Origin: Nocardioides sp. HDW12B
Lineage (GTDB): Bacteria > Actinomycetota > Actinomycetes > Propionibacteriales > Nocardioidaceae
Direction of reading: 5' to 3'
DNA: 64,000 nucleotides
Assembly (NCBI RefSeq): GCF_011299595.1
Contig: NZ_CP049867.1
Span: forward strand, 310,001 to 374,000
The notes beneath the pieces were generated by a model. It made no database searches. It was not told where the DNA came from and worked only from the letters and a program-made list of their open reading frames with translations. Both the position numbers and the translations under genes were made by a program. Of the stretch, positions 19,605 to 29,244 are shown in pieces. Within the stretch, counting starts at the first letter, position 1. The number at the start of each line of letters is the position of its first letter.

Positions 19605-20405
19605 GTGTCCGCTGCAGCCCCTGCCCGTCCCGTCACCGGTGAGGTCGCCGCGCGCGTCGTGGACCTCCACAAGACCTACGGCGAGGGTGACGCCGAGGTG
19701 CGCGCCCTCGACGGCGTCACCCTCGACATCCACGCCGGGGAGTTCACCGCCGTCATGGGTCCGTCCGGCTCCGGCAAGTCGACGCTCATGCACTGCTGCG
19801 CCGCGCTCGACACCGCCACCTCGGGATCGGTCTTCATCGGCGCCACCGAGCTGTCGCGGCTCAAGGACAAGCAGCTGACGGTGCTGCGACGCACCCAGGT
19901 CGGCTTCGTGTTCCAGTCCTTCAACCTGGTGCCCACGCTGACGGCGAAGGAGAACATCCTGCTCCCGCTGGCGATCGCGGGCCGCAAGCCCGAGGCGGGC
20001 TGGTACGACACCGTCATCGACACCGTCGCCCTGAGGGACCGCCTCGACCACCGTCCCAACCAGCTCTCGGGCGGGCAGCAGCAGCGCGTCGCCGTGGCCC
20101 GGGCTCTCGCCAGCCGCCCCTCGATCGTCTTCGCCGACGAGCCCACCGGGAACCTCGACTCCCGCTCGGGGGCCGAGGTGCTCAGCCTGCTCAAGCGCTC
20201 GGTCGACGAGTTCGGCCAGACCATCGTCATGGTGACCCACGACCCGGTCGCGGCCGGCTACACCGACCGTGTGGTCTTCCTCGCCGACGGCAAGGTCGTC
20301 GACGAGATGCGCGAGCCCACCGCGGAGAAGGTGCTGGAGAAGATGACCCTCTTCACCCAGCCGGTCGGGGCCCGTCACGCGGCTCCGTCGGGCGAAGGCG
20401 CCTGA
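19605..20405 (+). CDS. ABC transporter ATP-binding protein (MacB/LolD type)
   Basis: 266-residue ATPase pairing with the FtsX/MacB-type permease that starts 3 bp downstream. Walker [10 protein letters not shown] is at 52-60, followed by [18 protein letters not shown] (Q-loop), [15 protein letters not shown] (signature), [13 protein letters not shown] (Walker B) and MVTHDP (H-loop). It powers mechanotransmission or lipoprotein/peptide export rather than classical solute uptake. GTG 19605 was chosen because GAGG lies 7 nt upstream; an in-frame GTG at 19527 lacks a ribosome site. Confidence 0.9.
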   Translation: MSAAAPARPVTGEVAARVVDLHKTYGEGDAEVRALDGVTLDIHAGEFTAVMGPSGSGKSTLMHCCAALDTATSGSVFIGATELSRLKDKQLTVLRRTQVGFVFQSFNLVPTLTAKENILLPLAIAGRKPEAGWYDTVIDTVALRDRLDHRPNQLSGGQQQRVAVARALASRPSIVFADEPTGNLDSRSGAEVLSLLKRSVDEFGQTIVMVTHDPVAAGYTDRVVFLADGKVVDEMREPTAEKVLEKMTLFTQPVGARHAAPSGEGA

Positions 20406-20408
20406 GCC

Positions 20409-22952
20409 GTGCTGCGGGTCACCCTGCGCAACCTGCTGGCCCGCAAGGTCCGGCTGCTGCTCAGCGCCTTCGCGATCGTCCTGGGCGTCGCCTTCGTGGC
20501 CGGCACCCTGGTGTTCACCAACGCGATGGGGGGCGCCTTCGACGACATCATCGAGGGATCGACCTCCGACGTCGAGGTGGCCTACCCCGGTGCGACGGAC
20601 TTCGACTCGGTGCAGGACGCGCGCACCATCGACGCCGACGTGGTCGAGGACCTGGAGGCGCTGCCCGAGGCGGCCGAGGTCTACCCCAACGTCAACCTGC
20701 AGAACGTCTACCTCATCGGTGAGGACGGCAAGGTCGTCGGCGGCAACGGCCCGCCGGGACTGGGGTTCAACGAGAACGGCGCCGTGAACGTGGCCGGCGA
20801 CCCCATCGTCGAGTACGTCGAGGGCGAGCCGCCGAGCGGTCCGGGGGAGGTGGCCCTCGACGAGGCCGCCGCGGAGAACGGCGGCTACGTCGTCGGCGAC
20901 GAGGTCAAGGTGACCACCCCGGGCGAGCCGCCCGTGATGACCGCGACGCTCACGGGAGTCGTGGCGTTCGGGTCCGGGACGAACGGCGCGACGCTGACCA
21001 TCTTCGAGACCCGCGCCGCGCAGGAGCAGTTCCTCGGGGGCGAGGACGTCTACAGCTCGGTCACCCTGCGCGCGGCGGACGGGGTGAGCCAGACGGAGCT
21101 CGCCGAGGCGGCCTCCGCGGTCGTGCCCGACGACCTGCAGGTGCGCACCGGCGACGAGATCGTGAAGGTCAACAAGGAGGGCCTCGACGAGGTCCTGGGC
21201 TTCATCACGACCTTCCTGCTGGTCTTCGCCGGGGTGGCCCTCGTGGTGGGGGTCTTCCTGATCATCAACACCTTCTCGATCCTGGTCGCGCAACGCAGTC
21301 GTGAGCTGGCGCTGCTGCGGGCCCTGGGCGCCTCCCGCAAGCAGGTCAACCGCTCGGTCCTGCTCGAGGCCGTGGTCGTCGGCCTCATCGGCTCCACGGT
21401 CGGCCTCGGTGTGGGGTACCTGCTGGCCCTCGGGCTGCGGTGGCTCTTCGGCACCTTCGGTCTCGACCTCGGCGGCGCGGACTTCCCCATGACGACGACC
21501 GCGGTCGTCGCGTCGTACGTCGTCGGTCTCGGCGTGACCTCGGTCGCCGGCCTCCTGCCGGCGCGACGTGCGAGCCGCATCGCACCGATGGCGGCCCTGC
21601 GTGACGACGTCGCCCTGCCGGAGGGCGCGCTGCGCAAGCGGGTGGCGATCGGGCTCGTGCTCTTCGCGGCCGGTGCCGGCCTCATGACCGCCGGCTTCCA
21701 GGTCGACGACGGCACGACCGGTCTCACGCTCATCGGCGGCGGCATCCTGGCCATGCTGATCGGGGTGTCCCTCGCGAGCGCCTTCCTCGGGCGACCGCTC
21801 ATCCTGCTGTTCGGGGCGGTCTACCGGCGCGTCTTCGGCGAGGTCGGCAACCTCGCCACGGAGAACTCCCTGCGCAACCCGCGCCGCACCGCCGCCACCG
21901 CCAGCGCCCTCATGATCGGGCTGGCGCTGATGTCGCTGATGGCGGTGTTCGGGGCGAGCGCCTCGGCGAGCACCCAGTCGACCATCGAGCGGGTCGTGAC
22001 GTCGCAGTTCATCATCAGCAACGTCATCGGCCAGCCGTTCTCCCCGGAGATCGCCGAGCAGGTCGAGGACCTCGACGGCGTCGCCTCGGTGGCCTCGATG
22101 CGCCAGGCGTTCGTCGACGTGGACGGCACCGGCTCGGCCGTCGGCGGCATCGACCCCGCGGCCTTCGGCGTCGAGCTCGCGCTCCCGGTCGAGGAGGGCT
22201 CGCTGCAGGACCTGCGCGACGGCACGGTCGCCGTCGACGCCGGCACGGCCCGCGGAGCAGACCTCGGGGTGGGCGACACCGTCGAGGTCGACTTCCAGGC
22301 CGGCAAGCAGGAGCTCGAGGTGGTGGCGCTCTTCCCGGCCGGGCAGGGGCTGGGGTTCTCCCACCTGACGACGCAGCAGACGCTCGAGGACGGCGGGCTC
22401 GCGCCGGTGGACGCGTTCGTCTACGTCGTCAAGGAGTCCGGTGCCGACACCGACGAGGTCCGCGAGGACATCGAGAAGGTCATCGAGGACCAGCCCACGG
22501 TCACCGTCAAGGACCCCGAGGGCTACGCCGCGGAGCAGCAGGAGCAGATCAACCAGTTCCTGGCCTTCATCTACGGGCTGCTCGGGCTGTCGGTGATCAT
22601 CGCGATCCTCGGCGTGGTCAACACCCTGAGCCTGTCGGTCATCGAGCGCACCCGCGAGGTCGGGCTGCTGCGCGCGGTCGGGGTGACGCGTCGCCAGCTG
22701 CGACGCATGGTGATCCTCGAGTCCGTCGTCATCGCTGTCTTCGGCGGGCTGCTCGGCGTCATCATGGGCACCGGCTTCGGCTCGGCGGTCGTCATCGCGC
22801 TCGAGGACCAGGGGCTGTCCGACCTGGCCATCCCGTGGCCCGTGCTCGTGACCTTCGTCGTGGTCTCGGGCATTCTGGGCGTTCTTGCTGCGCTTTTCCC
22901 GGCATTCCGGGCAGCTCGCCTGAATGTGCTGCGAGCAATTACCGCTCAGTAG
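20409..22952 (+). CDS. FtsX/MacB-family ABC transporter permease
   Basis: 847-residue membrane protein with duplicated halves. The N-terminal half has one membrane helix (LLLSAFAIVLGVAFVAGTLVF), a large extracellular domain (about residues 50-250), then three helices. FNTFSILVAQRSRELALLRALGASRKQV is replaced here by INTFSILVAQRSRELALLRA, the FtsX signature loop. The second half repeats this, ending with NTLSLSVIERTREVGLLRAVGVTRRQLRRM. GTG start, 3 bp after the ATPase gene. No membrane-fusion partner is present, as expected in a Gram-positive. Confidence 0.92.
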   Translation: MLRVTLRNLLARKVRLLLSAFAIVLGVAFVAGTLVFTNAMGGAFDDIIEGSTSDVEVAYPGATDFDSVQDARTIDADVVEDLEALPEAAEVYPNVNLQNVYLIGEDGKVVGGNGPPGLGFNENGAVNVAGDPIVEYVEGEPPSGPGEVALDEAAAENGGYVVGDEVKVTTPGEPPVMTATLTGVVAFGSGTNGATLTIFETRAAQEQFLGGEDVYSSVTLRAADGVSQTELAEAASAVVPDDLQVRTGDEIVKVNKEGLDEVLGFITTFLLVFAGVALVVGVFLIINTFSILVAQRSRELALLRALGASRKQVNRSVLLEAVVVGLIGSTVGLGVGYLLALGLRWLFGTFGLDLGGADFPMTTTAVVASYVVGLGVTSVAGLLPARRASRIAPMAALRDDVALPEGALRKRVAIGLVLFAAGAGLMTAGFQVDDGTTGLTLIGGGILAMLIGVSLASAFLGRPLILLFGAVYRRVFGEVGNLATENSLRNPRRTAATASALMIGLALMSLMAVFGASASASTQSTIERVVTSQFIISNVIGQPFSPEIAEQVEDLDGVASVASMRQAFVDVDGTGSAVGGIDPAAFGVELALPVEEGSLQDLRDGTVAVDAGTARGADLGVGDTVEVDFQAGKQELEVVALFPAGQGLGFSHLTTQQTLEDGGLAPVDAFVYVVKESGADTDEVREDIEKVIEDQPTVTVKDPEGYAAEQQEQINQFLAFIYGLLGLSVIIAILGVVNTLSLSVIERTREVGLLRAVGVTRRQLRRMVILESVVIAVFGGLLGVIMGTGFGSAVVIALEDQGLSDLAIPWPVLVTFVVVSGILGVLAALFPAFRAARLNVLRAITAQ

Positions 22953-23044
22953 CAGCCCGATCGCGCCATATCTCCTCGACACGCCGCCGCCCTAGACTCG
23001 GACGTGCCACAGTGACGGGGTCAGATCGCGAAGGAGACACGCTC

Positions 23045-23803
23045 ATGGGAGAAGCGGCTGTCGTCACTCGCGCCACTTCGGGCACCGGCGCAGGGTCAGC
23101 GGTTCACAAGCACGTCCAGGTCCGCGAGTACGTCCGGGCCCTGGTGGAGGGTGCCGAGGCCGGCACCCCGGCACCGTCCGAGCGCGAGCTCGTGCAGTAC
23201 TTCGGCGTCGCCCGGATGACGGTGCGCCAGGCGCTCGACGCCCTCGTCACCGAGGGGCTGCTCGAGCGGGTCCCCGGTCGCGGCACCTTCGTGGCCGACC
23301 AGCGCCACGAGCAGAGCATGCGCCTGCACGGCTACACCGAGGAGATGCGCCACCGCGGGCTCCGGCCGGCGTCGCGCACCTTGCTGGCGCGTCTCGAGGC
23401 CGCCGGCCCCGGCGTGGCCCGGGCCCTCGAGATCGCGGTCGGGGAGTCCGTCGTGCACTGGCAGCGAGTGCGGCTGGCCGACAACGCCCCGATGTGCGTC
23501 GAGGACGCCTTCCTCAAGGCCGCCATGGTGCCGGGGCTGGTCGACCACCTCCCAGAATCGCTCTACGAGGACCTCGCCCGGCGCGACCTCGCCCCGACGT
23601 GGGGGGAGGACTCGGTGGACGCCGGCCTGGCCAAAGACCCCGAGGCGCGGCTGCTCGGCATCGCCGAGGGCAGCCCGGTGCTGCGGGTCGCCCGTCGCGC
23701 CTTCTCCGGACGGACCCCGGTCGAGGTCTCGCGCTCGACCTACCGCGCGGACCGGTTCACGCTCTGGATCCCGATGAGCCGCCAGCCCGGTCCCGCCCAC
23801 TGA
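23045..23803 (+). CDS. GntR/HutC-family transcriptional regulator with UTRA domain
   Basis: 252-residue repressor. A winged helix lies at about residues 20-90: PSERELVQYFGVARMTVRQALDALVTEGLLERVPGRGTFV, the GntR HTH plus wing. A UTRA effector domain follows (about 100-245), with EMRHRGLRPASRTLL and VEVSRSTYRADRFTLWIPM. DasR/NagR-type members sense amino-sugar phosphates; the ligand here is not shown by context because no sugar-uptake genes are adjacent. AAGGAG precedes the ATG by 8 nt and TAGACT near 22994 is a possible -10. Confidence 0.9.
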   Translation: MGEAAVVTRATSGTGAGSAVHKHVQVREYVRALVEGAEAGTPAPSERELVQYFGVARMTVRQALDALVTEGLLERVPGRGTFVADQRHEQSMRLHGYTEEMRHRGLRPASRTLLARLEAAGPGVARALEIAVGESVVHWQRVRLADNAPMCVEDAFLKAAMVPGLVDHLPESLYEDLARRDLAPTWGEDSVDAGLAKDPEARLLGIAEGSPVLRVARRAFSGRTPVEVSRSTYRADRFTLWIPMSRQPGPAH

Positions 23804-23887
23804 CCTCCTGAGCGCCGCTCCTCGGCCGCTCCCTGCTGGCCGGTCGGGTGCTCGACCCGGTCGCCGGTCCGGCGCGGGGCACCGACA

Positions 23888-23917
23888 AACCTTCGACCAA
23901 CCTGCGCGGGCTAGCCT
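23888..23917 (+). promoter_or_regulatory. SARP-type direct repeat and -10 box, first cox operon
   Basis: AACCTTC (23888-23894) and CCAACCT (23897-23903) share an AACCT core repeated 11 bp apart. Eight bases separate the second repeat from the -10 hexamer TAGCCT (23912-23917), and the GTG start follows after six bases. The coxS promoter has the same elements with identical spacing (29267-29296). The geometry is that of SARP activator sites. The likely binder is the SARP-like regulator encoded at 27883-29121. Confidence 0.6.
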
Positions 23918-23923
23918 CGCGGC

Positions 23924-24571
23924 GTGACCCGGGTGAGCGGACTGCTGCTGGCCGCCGGGGCCGGTCGTCGCATGGGCCGACCCAAGGCGCTGCTGCGTGA
24001 CGCCGCGGACCGCCCGCGCCTCCTCGGCGCCGTCGACGTGCTGCTCGAGGGCGGCTGCGACGAGGTCGTCGTGGTGCTGGGCGCCGAGGCCGAGCAGGCG
24101 GAGACGCTGCTCACCGAGGGCACGTCCCGGTGGCCTGCGGACACCGTCTGCAGCGTGCGGGCTGACGACTGGGACCGCGGCATGGCCGCCTCGTTGGCCG
24201 CCGGCCTCGCCGCTACCGGCCAGGACCCCCCGGACGCGCTGGTCGTGCTGCTCGTCGACCTGCCCGACGTCGGGGCCGCGGTCGTGACCCGGGTCGCCGA
24301 CGCCTGGCGCGAGGCCGGGGCCGGGCACGGCGCCGTCGCGCGTGCGGCGTACGACGGGGAGCCGGGGCACCCGGTCCTGCTCGGGCTCGACCACCAGCTC
24401 GCCCTGGCCGCCGAGGTGGCCCGGGCCCTCGGCACCCCGGGGGCCGTCGACTTCGGCGCCCGGCACTACCTCGCCACCCTCGCCAGCCACGACCGGCGCG
24501 AGGTGGCGCTCGTCGAGTGCGGCGACCTCGCGACCGGCCACGACGTCGACCGACCGGAGGACCTCCTGTGA
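23924..24571 (+). CDS. MocA-like nucleotidyltransferase (molybdenum cofactor cytidylylation)
   Basis: 215-residue MobA/GT-A-fold transferase: GLLLAAGAGRRMGRPKALL (about 5-23) is the nucleotide/Mg loop, and a later VVLLVDLPDVGAAVV holds the metal-binding Asp. Its place at the head of a molybdenum-hydroxylase cluster suggests it makes the CTP-derived dinucleotide (MCD) form of molybdopterin that CO-dehydrogenase-type enzymes need. GTG start with TAGCCT 6 nt upstream, so likely leaderless. It overlaps the next gene by four bases (GTGA). Confidence 0.85.
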   Translation: MTRVSGLLLAAGAGRRMGRPKALLRDAADRPRLLGAVDVLLEGGCDEVVVVLGAEAEQAETLLTEGTSRWPADTVCSVRADDWDRGMAASLAAGLAATGQDPPDALVVLLVDLPDVGAAVVTRVADAWREAGAGHGAVARAAYDGEPGHPVLLGLDHQLALAAEVARALGTPGAVDFGARHYLATLASHDRREVALVECGDLATGHDVDRPEDLL

Positions 24572-25497
24572 CCGACCCGACCCCTGCCGGCCGAGCAGCA
24601 GCGCCCGGCACGCCCGGCGCAGCGGCACGCACCCCCGGATCGCCGGAGGAGCTGGCCGAACGGCTCGGCGGCACCGGCTACCTGTGCGACGACGCGCTGG
24701 CAACCGTGGGCTTCCTGGCCCTGGACCTGGCGCGGCCGCTGCTGCTCGAGGGGGAGCCCGGCACCGGGAAGACGGCGCTGGCCGAGGCGCTGGCGGAGTC
24801 GATGGGCGTGCCGCTGATCCGGCTGCAGTGCTACGAGGGCATCGACGCCAGCCAGGCGCTCTACGACTGGGACTTCCCGCGCCAGATCCTGCACCTGCGG
24901 GCCATCGAGTCCAGCGCGTCCACCCGGGACGTGACCGAGGTCGAGGACTCGCTGTTCTCCGACCGCTTCCTGCTCGCCCGGCCCGTGCTGCGGGCGTTGC
25001 GCGAGAGCCCGGCCGTGTTGCTGGTCGACGAGATCGACCGCGCCGACGACGAGTTCGAGGCGTTCCTGCTCGAGGTGCTCTCGACGTTCCAGGTCACGAT
25101 CCCCGAGCTCGGCACCGTCACCGCCGCCGTGCCCCCGGCCGTGGTGCTGACCTCCAACCGCACCCGGGAGCTGCACGACGCCCTCAAGCGCCGCTGCCTC
25201 TACCACTGGATCGACCATCCCGGGCTCGAGCGCGAGGTCGCGATCGTGCGCTCGCGGGCCCCCGAGGTGCCCGCGCTGCTGGCCGAGCAGGTCGTCGCGC
25301 TCGTCCAGCGGCTGCGCACCGCCGACCTGCTCAAGGCGCCGGGCGTGGCCGAGACCCTCGACTGGGCTCGGGCCCTGGACCGGCTCGGTGCCCGCGAGCT
25401 CGACGTCGAGACCGCGGCCCGCACCCTCGGCGCGGTGCTCAAGCACCGCGAGGACACCGACCGCGTGCGGGCCTCGCTGGAGCGGATGCTGGCGTGA
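24568..25497 (+). CDS. coxD: MoxR-type AAA ATPase, CoxD-like
   Basis: 309-residue AAA+ ATPase. Walker A GEPGTGKT is at 62-69, with VLLVDEIDRADDEFEAFLLE as Walker B, LTSNRTRELHDALKRRC as sensor 1/arginine finger, and a helical lid at the C-terminus. MoxR ATPases act with VWA proteins as metal-cofactor insertion chaperones. In the carboxidotroph system CoxD is needed to build the copper-sulfur-molybdenum site. An Ala/Pro-rich N-terminal ~25 residues are variable. Start and stop both overlap neighbours by four bases, so translation is coupled through the operon. Confidence 0.88.
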   Translation: MTDPTPAGRAAAPGTPGAAARTPGSPEELAERLGGTGYLCDDALATVGFLALDLARPLLLEGEPGTGKTALAEALAESMGVPLIRLQCYEGIDASQALYDWDFPRQILHLRAIESSASTRDVTEVEDSLFSDRFLLARPVLRALRESPAVLLVDEIDRADDEFEAFLLEVLSTFQVTIPELGTVTAAVPPAVVLTSNRTRELHDALKRRCLYHWIDHPGLEREVAIVRSRAPEVPALLAEQVVALVQRLRTADLLKAPGVAETLDWARALDRLGARELDVETAARTLGAVLKHREDTDRVRASLERMLA

Positions 25498-26627
25498 GCC
25501 CGACCCCGCCCGCCACCCTCGACGTCGTCCCGCCCAGGACGCCGCCCGAGGTCTGGCTGCTCGGCTTCACCCGGGCGCTGCGCGCGGCCGGGGTTGCGGT
25601 GACCTCCGACCGCAGCCAGACCTTCCTGCACGCCGTGACGCGGGTCGGCCTGGGGGCGGACCGCGGCGTCTACTGGGCCGGGCGGGCGACGCTGTGCTCC
25701 GGCCCGGAGGACCTCGAGCGCTACGACCAGGTCTTCAGCGCGTGGTTCCTCGCCGACGAGCAGGAGCAGCGCGGGGCCGCCCGCGAGAACCCGCCCGCCG
25801 TCAGCCAGGCCGCGCTCGACCTCGAGGAGGCGACCGGCGAGGGCACCGAGTCCGAGGACGCCGAGGTCGCCGCCAGCGCCACCGAGGTGCTGCGGCACCG
25901 CGACGTCGCCACGCTCGACGCCGCCGAGCGGGCGCGGTTGAACCAGCTCTTCGCGACCCTGCGGCCCCGGGCGCCCACGCGCACGTCGTACCGCCGGACG
26001 CCGGCGCGGCGCGGCACCGTCGACACCTCCGCCACCCTGCGCCGCACGCTGCGCCAGCTCGGCGAGCCGGTCGACGTCGCCTGGCGCGCACGGTCGACGC
26101 GCGCGCGCCGGATCGTGCTGCTCGTCGACGTGTCCGGGTCCATGAGCCGCTACGCCGACGCGCTGCTGCGACTGAGCCACCGCATCGGCAGCGTCGGGGA
26201 CACCGAGGTCTTCAGCGTCGGCACCCGCGTCACGCGGCTGACCTGTGCGATGCACCTGCGCGACGGCGACCGGGCCCTGGTCGCGGCCGGCGAGGCCGTG
26301 CCGGACTGGTCCGGCGGCACCCGGCTGGGGGAGGGGCTGCGCGTGTTCCTCGACCGGTGGGGCCAGCGCGGGCTGGTCCGCGGCGCGGTCGTGGTGCTGT
26401 TCAGCGACGGCTGGGAGCGCGGGGACACCGCGCTGCTGGCCGAGCAGATGGCCCGGCTGCACCGGCTGTCCCACCGCGTGGTGTGGGTGAACCCCCACAA
26501 GGGACGCGACGGCTACCAGCCGGTGCAGCAGGGGATGGTGGCGGCGCTGCCGCACGTCGACGAGTTCGTGGCCGGCCACTCCGTGGCGGCCTTCGAGAAG
26601 GTGCTGGAGGTGGTCGCGGATGCGTGA
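25494..26627 (+). CDS. coxE: VWA-domain protein, CoxE-like
   Basis: 377-residue partner of the MoxR ATPase. The first ~200 residues are the CoxE-specific region, including RTSYRRTPARRGTVDTSATLRRTLRQLG. The von Willebrand A domain follows at about 205-370, with the MIDAS motif as DVSGSMSRYAD, a conserved Thr in GGTRLGEGL and an Asp in FSDGWERGD. It is expected in the cytoplasm, helping to mature the molybdenum hydroxylase encoded downstream. GTG start overlapping the AAA gene by four bases; its end overlaps xdhC by eight. Confidence 0.88.
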   Translation: MSPTPPATLDVVPPRTPPEVWLLGFTRALRAAGVAVTSDRSQTFLHAVTRVGLGADRGVYWAGRATLCSGPEDLERYDQVFSAWFLADEQEQRGAARENPPAVSQAALDLEEATGEGTESEDAEVAASATEVLRHRDVATLDAAERARLNQLFATLRPRAPTRTSYRRTPARRGTVDTSATLRRTLRQLGEPVDVAWRARSTRARRIVLLVDVSGSMSRYADALLRLSHRIGSVGDTEVFSVGTRVTRLTCAMHLRDGDRALVAAGEAVPDWSGGTRLGEGLRVFLDRWGQRGLVRGAVVVLFSDGWERGDTALLAEQMARLHRLSHRVVWVNPHKGRDGYQPVQQGMVAALPHVDEFVAGHSVAAFEKVLEVVADA

Positions 26628-27762
26628 GGTGATCGAGCCGCTCGTCGGCTGGTGGCGCGAGGGCCGGACGGTCGGGATGGGCACGGTGGTGGCGACGTTC
26701 CGCTCCGCGCCCCGCCCGCCGGGTGCCTCGATGCTGGTCGGCCCGGACGGCTCCGCCGTCGGGTCGGTCTCCGGGGGCTGCGTGGAGGGAGCCGTCTACG
26801 AGCTGGCGCAGACCGTGGTCGCCGAGGGTGCCCCGCGCCTGCGCCGGTACGGCGTCAGCGACGACGACGCGTTCGAGGTGGGGCTGACGTGCGGCGGCAT
26901 CCTCGACGTCTACGTCGAGAAGGTCGACCAGGAGACGTTCCCCGAGCTGGGCGAGATCGCCGACGACCTGGCCGCCGACCGGCCCGTCGCGGTCGCCACC
27001 GTCGTCGACCACCCGGACCCGTCACTGGTGGGCCGGCGGATGGTGCTGCGCCCGGGGCAGCCCCGGCACGGGACGCTGGGTGGTGAGCGGATCGACGCCG
27101 CGGTCGCCGACGACGCCACCGGACTGCTGGCCAACGGCACCAGCGGCGTGCTGACCTACGGCCCCCACGGCGAGCGGCGCGGCGAGGGCATGCGCGTCTT
27201 CGTCTGGGGCTTCGCGCCGCAGCCCCGCATGATCGTGTTCGGCGCCATCGACTTCGCGGCCGCGGTGGCGCGCATCGGCGGGTTCCTCGGCTACAAGGTC
27301 ACGGTGTGCGACGCCCGGCCGGTGTTCGCGACCGCGACCCGCTTCCCGTCGGCCGACGAGGTGGTCGTCGACTGGCCTCACCGCTACCTCGCCGCCGAGC
27401 AGGAGTCGGGCCGTCTCGACTCCCGCACGGTCATCTGCGTGCTGACGCACGACCCCAAGTTCGACGTACCGGTGCTGGAGGTGGCGCTGCGGCTGCCCGA
27501 GGTGGGCTACGTCGGGGCGATGGGGTCGCGGCGCACGCACGAGGACCGGATGGAGCGGCTGGCCGAGGCAGGGCTGACCGAGGTCGAGCTGGCGCGGCTG
27601 TCGTCGCCGATCGGCCTCGACCTCGGGGCCCGGACCCCGGAGGAGACCGCGGTCTCGATCGCGGCCGAGATCATCGCCGCCCGGTGGGGCGGCGGCGGGG
27701 CCCGGCTCATGGAGCTGAGCGGGCGCATCCACCACGACGCCGACGTCGCCGTCGACGCCTGA
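26620..27762 (+). CDS. XdhC/CoxI-family molybdenum cofactor maturation protein
   Basis: 380-residue protein with two parts. The N-terminal XdhC domain (about 10-90) has ATFRSAPRPPGASMLVGPDGSAVGSVSGGCVEGAV and DVYVEK. The C-terminal Rossmann domain (about 190-360) has VFGAIDFAAAVARIGGFLGYKVTVCDARPVF and YVGAMGSRRTHEDRMERL. Members bind molybdopterin and help sulfurate and insert it into xanthine-dehydrogenase-type enzymes. ATG at 26620 overlaps coxE by eight bases. It closes the maturation operon and precedes the regulator by 120 bp. Confidence 0.9.
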   Translation: MREVIEPLVGWWREGRTVGMGTVVATFRSAPRPPGASMLVGPDGSAVGSVSGGCVEGAVYELAQTVVAEGAPRLRRYGVSDDDAFEVGLTCGGILDVYVEKVDQETFPELGEIADDLAADRPVAVATVVDHPDPSLVGRRMVLRPGQPRHGTLGGERIDAAVADDATGLLANGTSGVLTYGPHGERRGEGMRVFVWGFAPQPRMIVFGAIDFAAAVARIGGFLGYKVTVCDARPVFATATRFPSADEVVVDWPHRYLAAEQESGRLDSRTVICVLTHDPKFDVPVLEVALRLPEVGYVGAMGSRRTHEDRMERLAEAGLTEVELARLSSPIGLDLGARTPEETAVSIAAEIIAARWGGGGARLMELSGRIHHDADVAVDA

Positions 27763-27822
27763 CCGCGGGCGGGCGGCGGCCCGCGGACGGGAAGGGGCTG
27801 CCCTCAGTTGGGGGCATCGGAT

Positions 27823-27839
27823 AGCGTGACCGCGATCAC
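27823..27839 (+). promoter_or_regulatory. Promoter of the GAF regulator with CRP-like palindrome
   Basis: A -10-like TAGCGT (27823-27828) overlaps GTGACCGCGATCAC (27826-27839), which fits the CRP/FNR core GTGA-N6-TCAC. Binding here, on top of the -10 and start point, would be expected to repress the regulator gene. A related palindrome lies before coxS (29245-29258). Motif seen directly; the identity of the binder is inferred. Confidence 0.45.
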
Positions 27840-27882
27840 ACCGGCACGACCCGACCGGGCCCTGGGGCCACGAGAGGGAGGC

Positions 27883-29121
27883 ATGAGCGACGTCCACGGC
27901 GACCTGCGCGCCCGGCGGCTCGATGCCGCACGCGCCTGGAGCCGCTTCGTCGAGCAGGGCGAGACCGGCGAGACCGCGGTCCGGCCCGAGATCCTCCACA
28001 GCTGGAGCCGCAGCGGTGCAGCGGTCGGCACGGACCTCACCGAGGCCCCGATGGACGACGAGTCCGACACCCAGGCCTACTTCCGCGGCTCCCCGCTGCA
28101 GGTGGCCGTCGAGCGGGTCGAGGACGAGCTGCGGCGCACGGCGGAGGACGGCGACCTGGTCCTGGCCCTGACCGACGCCGACACGCGGATCCTGTGGACC
28201 TACGGCGGGCGCGTCATGCGGCGCAAGGCCGAGACCGTGAACTTCGTGGCCGGCGCCCGCTGGGACGAGTCCAGCGTCGGCACCAACGCGTTGGCGCTGG
28301 CCATGCGCGACGGCTCCCCGTCGATGGTCTTCAGCGCCGAGCACTACGCGCCGATCGTGCACAACTGGGTGTGCTGGGCCGCGCCCGTCCACGACCCCGT
28401 CACCGGTCAGCAGCTCGGCGTCATCGACCTCTCCACCACCTGGGACCGCACCCACCCGATCGGCCTCGCCACGGCGCGCATGATGGCCCGGATGATCGAG
28501 GGCGCCATCCCGGCCAGCGACTGGCGGCCCGGCCCGGAGCACGCCGCCATCGCGCAGCCCGGGCTGTCGCTCACCCTCCTCGGCACCACCGAGACCTGGC
28601 TCGACGGGCGCCGGCTGCTGCTCAACCGCCGGCAGACCGAGATCCTCGCGCTGCTGGCCCTGCACCCCGAGGGCCTGTCGACCGAGCAGCTGCACGCCCT
28701 GCTGTACGGCGACCAGGCCGTCACGCTCTCGACCCTCAAGGCCGAGGTGTCCCACCTGCGCAGCGCCCTCGGCGGGCAGCTGGCCTCGCGGCCCTACCGC
28801 CTCACCGTCCCGGTCACGACCGACGTGGACACGGTGCTGCGCCGGGTCCGCCGCGGCGACGTCCGCGCCGCGGTCGAGGCGTACGGCGGCGACCTCCTGC
28901 CGGGGTCGAACAGCCCGGCCCTGTGCGAGCTGGGCGACTACGTCGCGGTGGCCCTGCGCGAGGCCCTCATGGCCAACCCCGAGCCCGACGCGGTCCTGCG
29001 CTACACCGAGCGGTCGCCGTACGACACCGAGGTCGTCGAGGTCTGCCTCGCCACGCTCGGCACCCGCCCGCACCCGAGCCGGCCGCTGCTCAAGGCCCGG
29101 CTCGCCGCCGCCCGCACCTGA
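27883..29121 (+). CDS. GAF-domain regulator with SARP-like winged-helix C-terminus
   Basis: 412-residue regulator. Residues ~75-205 form an AcoR-type GAF sensor: [17 protein letters not shown], then [13 protein letters not shown] and LGVIDLS. No AAA/sigma-54 domain follows. Instead residues ~228-310 are a winged helix ([45 protein letters not shown]), and the rest ([17 protein letters not shown]) resembles the bacterial activator domain of SARP proteins. It lies between the maturation operon and coxSLMG and very likely controls both. GAGGGAGGC precedes the ATG. Confidence 0.82.
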   Translation: MSDVHGDLRARRLDAARAWSRFVEQGETGETAVRPEILHSWSRSGAAVGTDLTEAPMDDESDTQAYFRGSPLQVAVERVEDELRRTAEDGDLVLALTDADTRILWTYGGRVMRRKAETVNFVAGARWDESSVGTNALALAMRDGSPSMVFSAEHYAPIVHNWVCWAAPVHDPVTGQQLGVIDLSTTWDRTHPIGLATARMMARMIEGAIPASDWRPGPEHAAIAQPGLSLTLLGTTETWLDGRRLLLNRRQTEILALLALHPEGLSTEQLHALLYGDQAVTLSTLKAEVSHLRSALGGQLASRPYRLTVPVTTDVDTVLRRVRRGDVRAAVEAYGGDLLPGSNSPALCELGDYVAVALREALMANPEPDAVLRYTERSPYDTEVVEVCLATLGTRPHPSRPLLKARLAAART

Positions 29122-29143
29122 CATCCGGTCGCCAGCTGCCCCG

Positions 29144-29233
29144 CGGTTTCCCACGGTATGCAGGCAACCTGGCACTCCCCATGGCGTCCGGAGCGTGGGG
29201 AGTGCACGTTTTCCTGCATACCGTGGGAAACCG
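29144..29233. repeat. Two-step inverted repeat upstream of coxS
   Basis: Perfect 21-bp arms (29144-29164 and 29213-29233, starting CGGTTTCCCACGG) enclose inner arms GCACTCCCCA/TGGGGAGTGC (29172-29181, 29196-29205). The element ends 22 bp after the regulator stop and 34 bp before the shared cox promoter motif. It may end the regulator transcript, though it lacks a T-tract. The outer sequence differs from the GGTACC family. Confidence 0.85.
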
Positions 29234-29244
29234 GCAGCCCCGAC

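Noticed and set aside
19011-22982. 1323-residue minus-strand frame over the ABC transporter
   Set aside because: The product is low-complexity Asp/Gly/His/Glu with no motifs. The plus strand encodes a complete ATPase and FtsX permease.
29144-29233. Transposon end or insertion sequence upstream of coxS
   Set aside because: There is a perfect 21-bp inverted repeat, but only ~48 bp between the arms and no transposase or target duplication. It is listed as a repeat instead.
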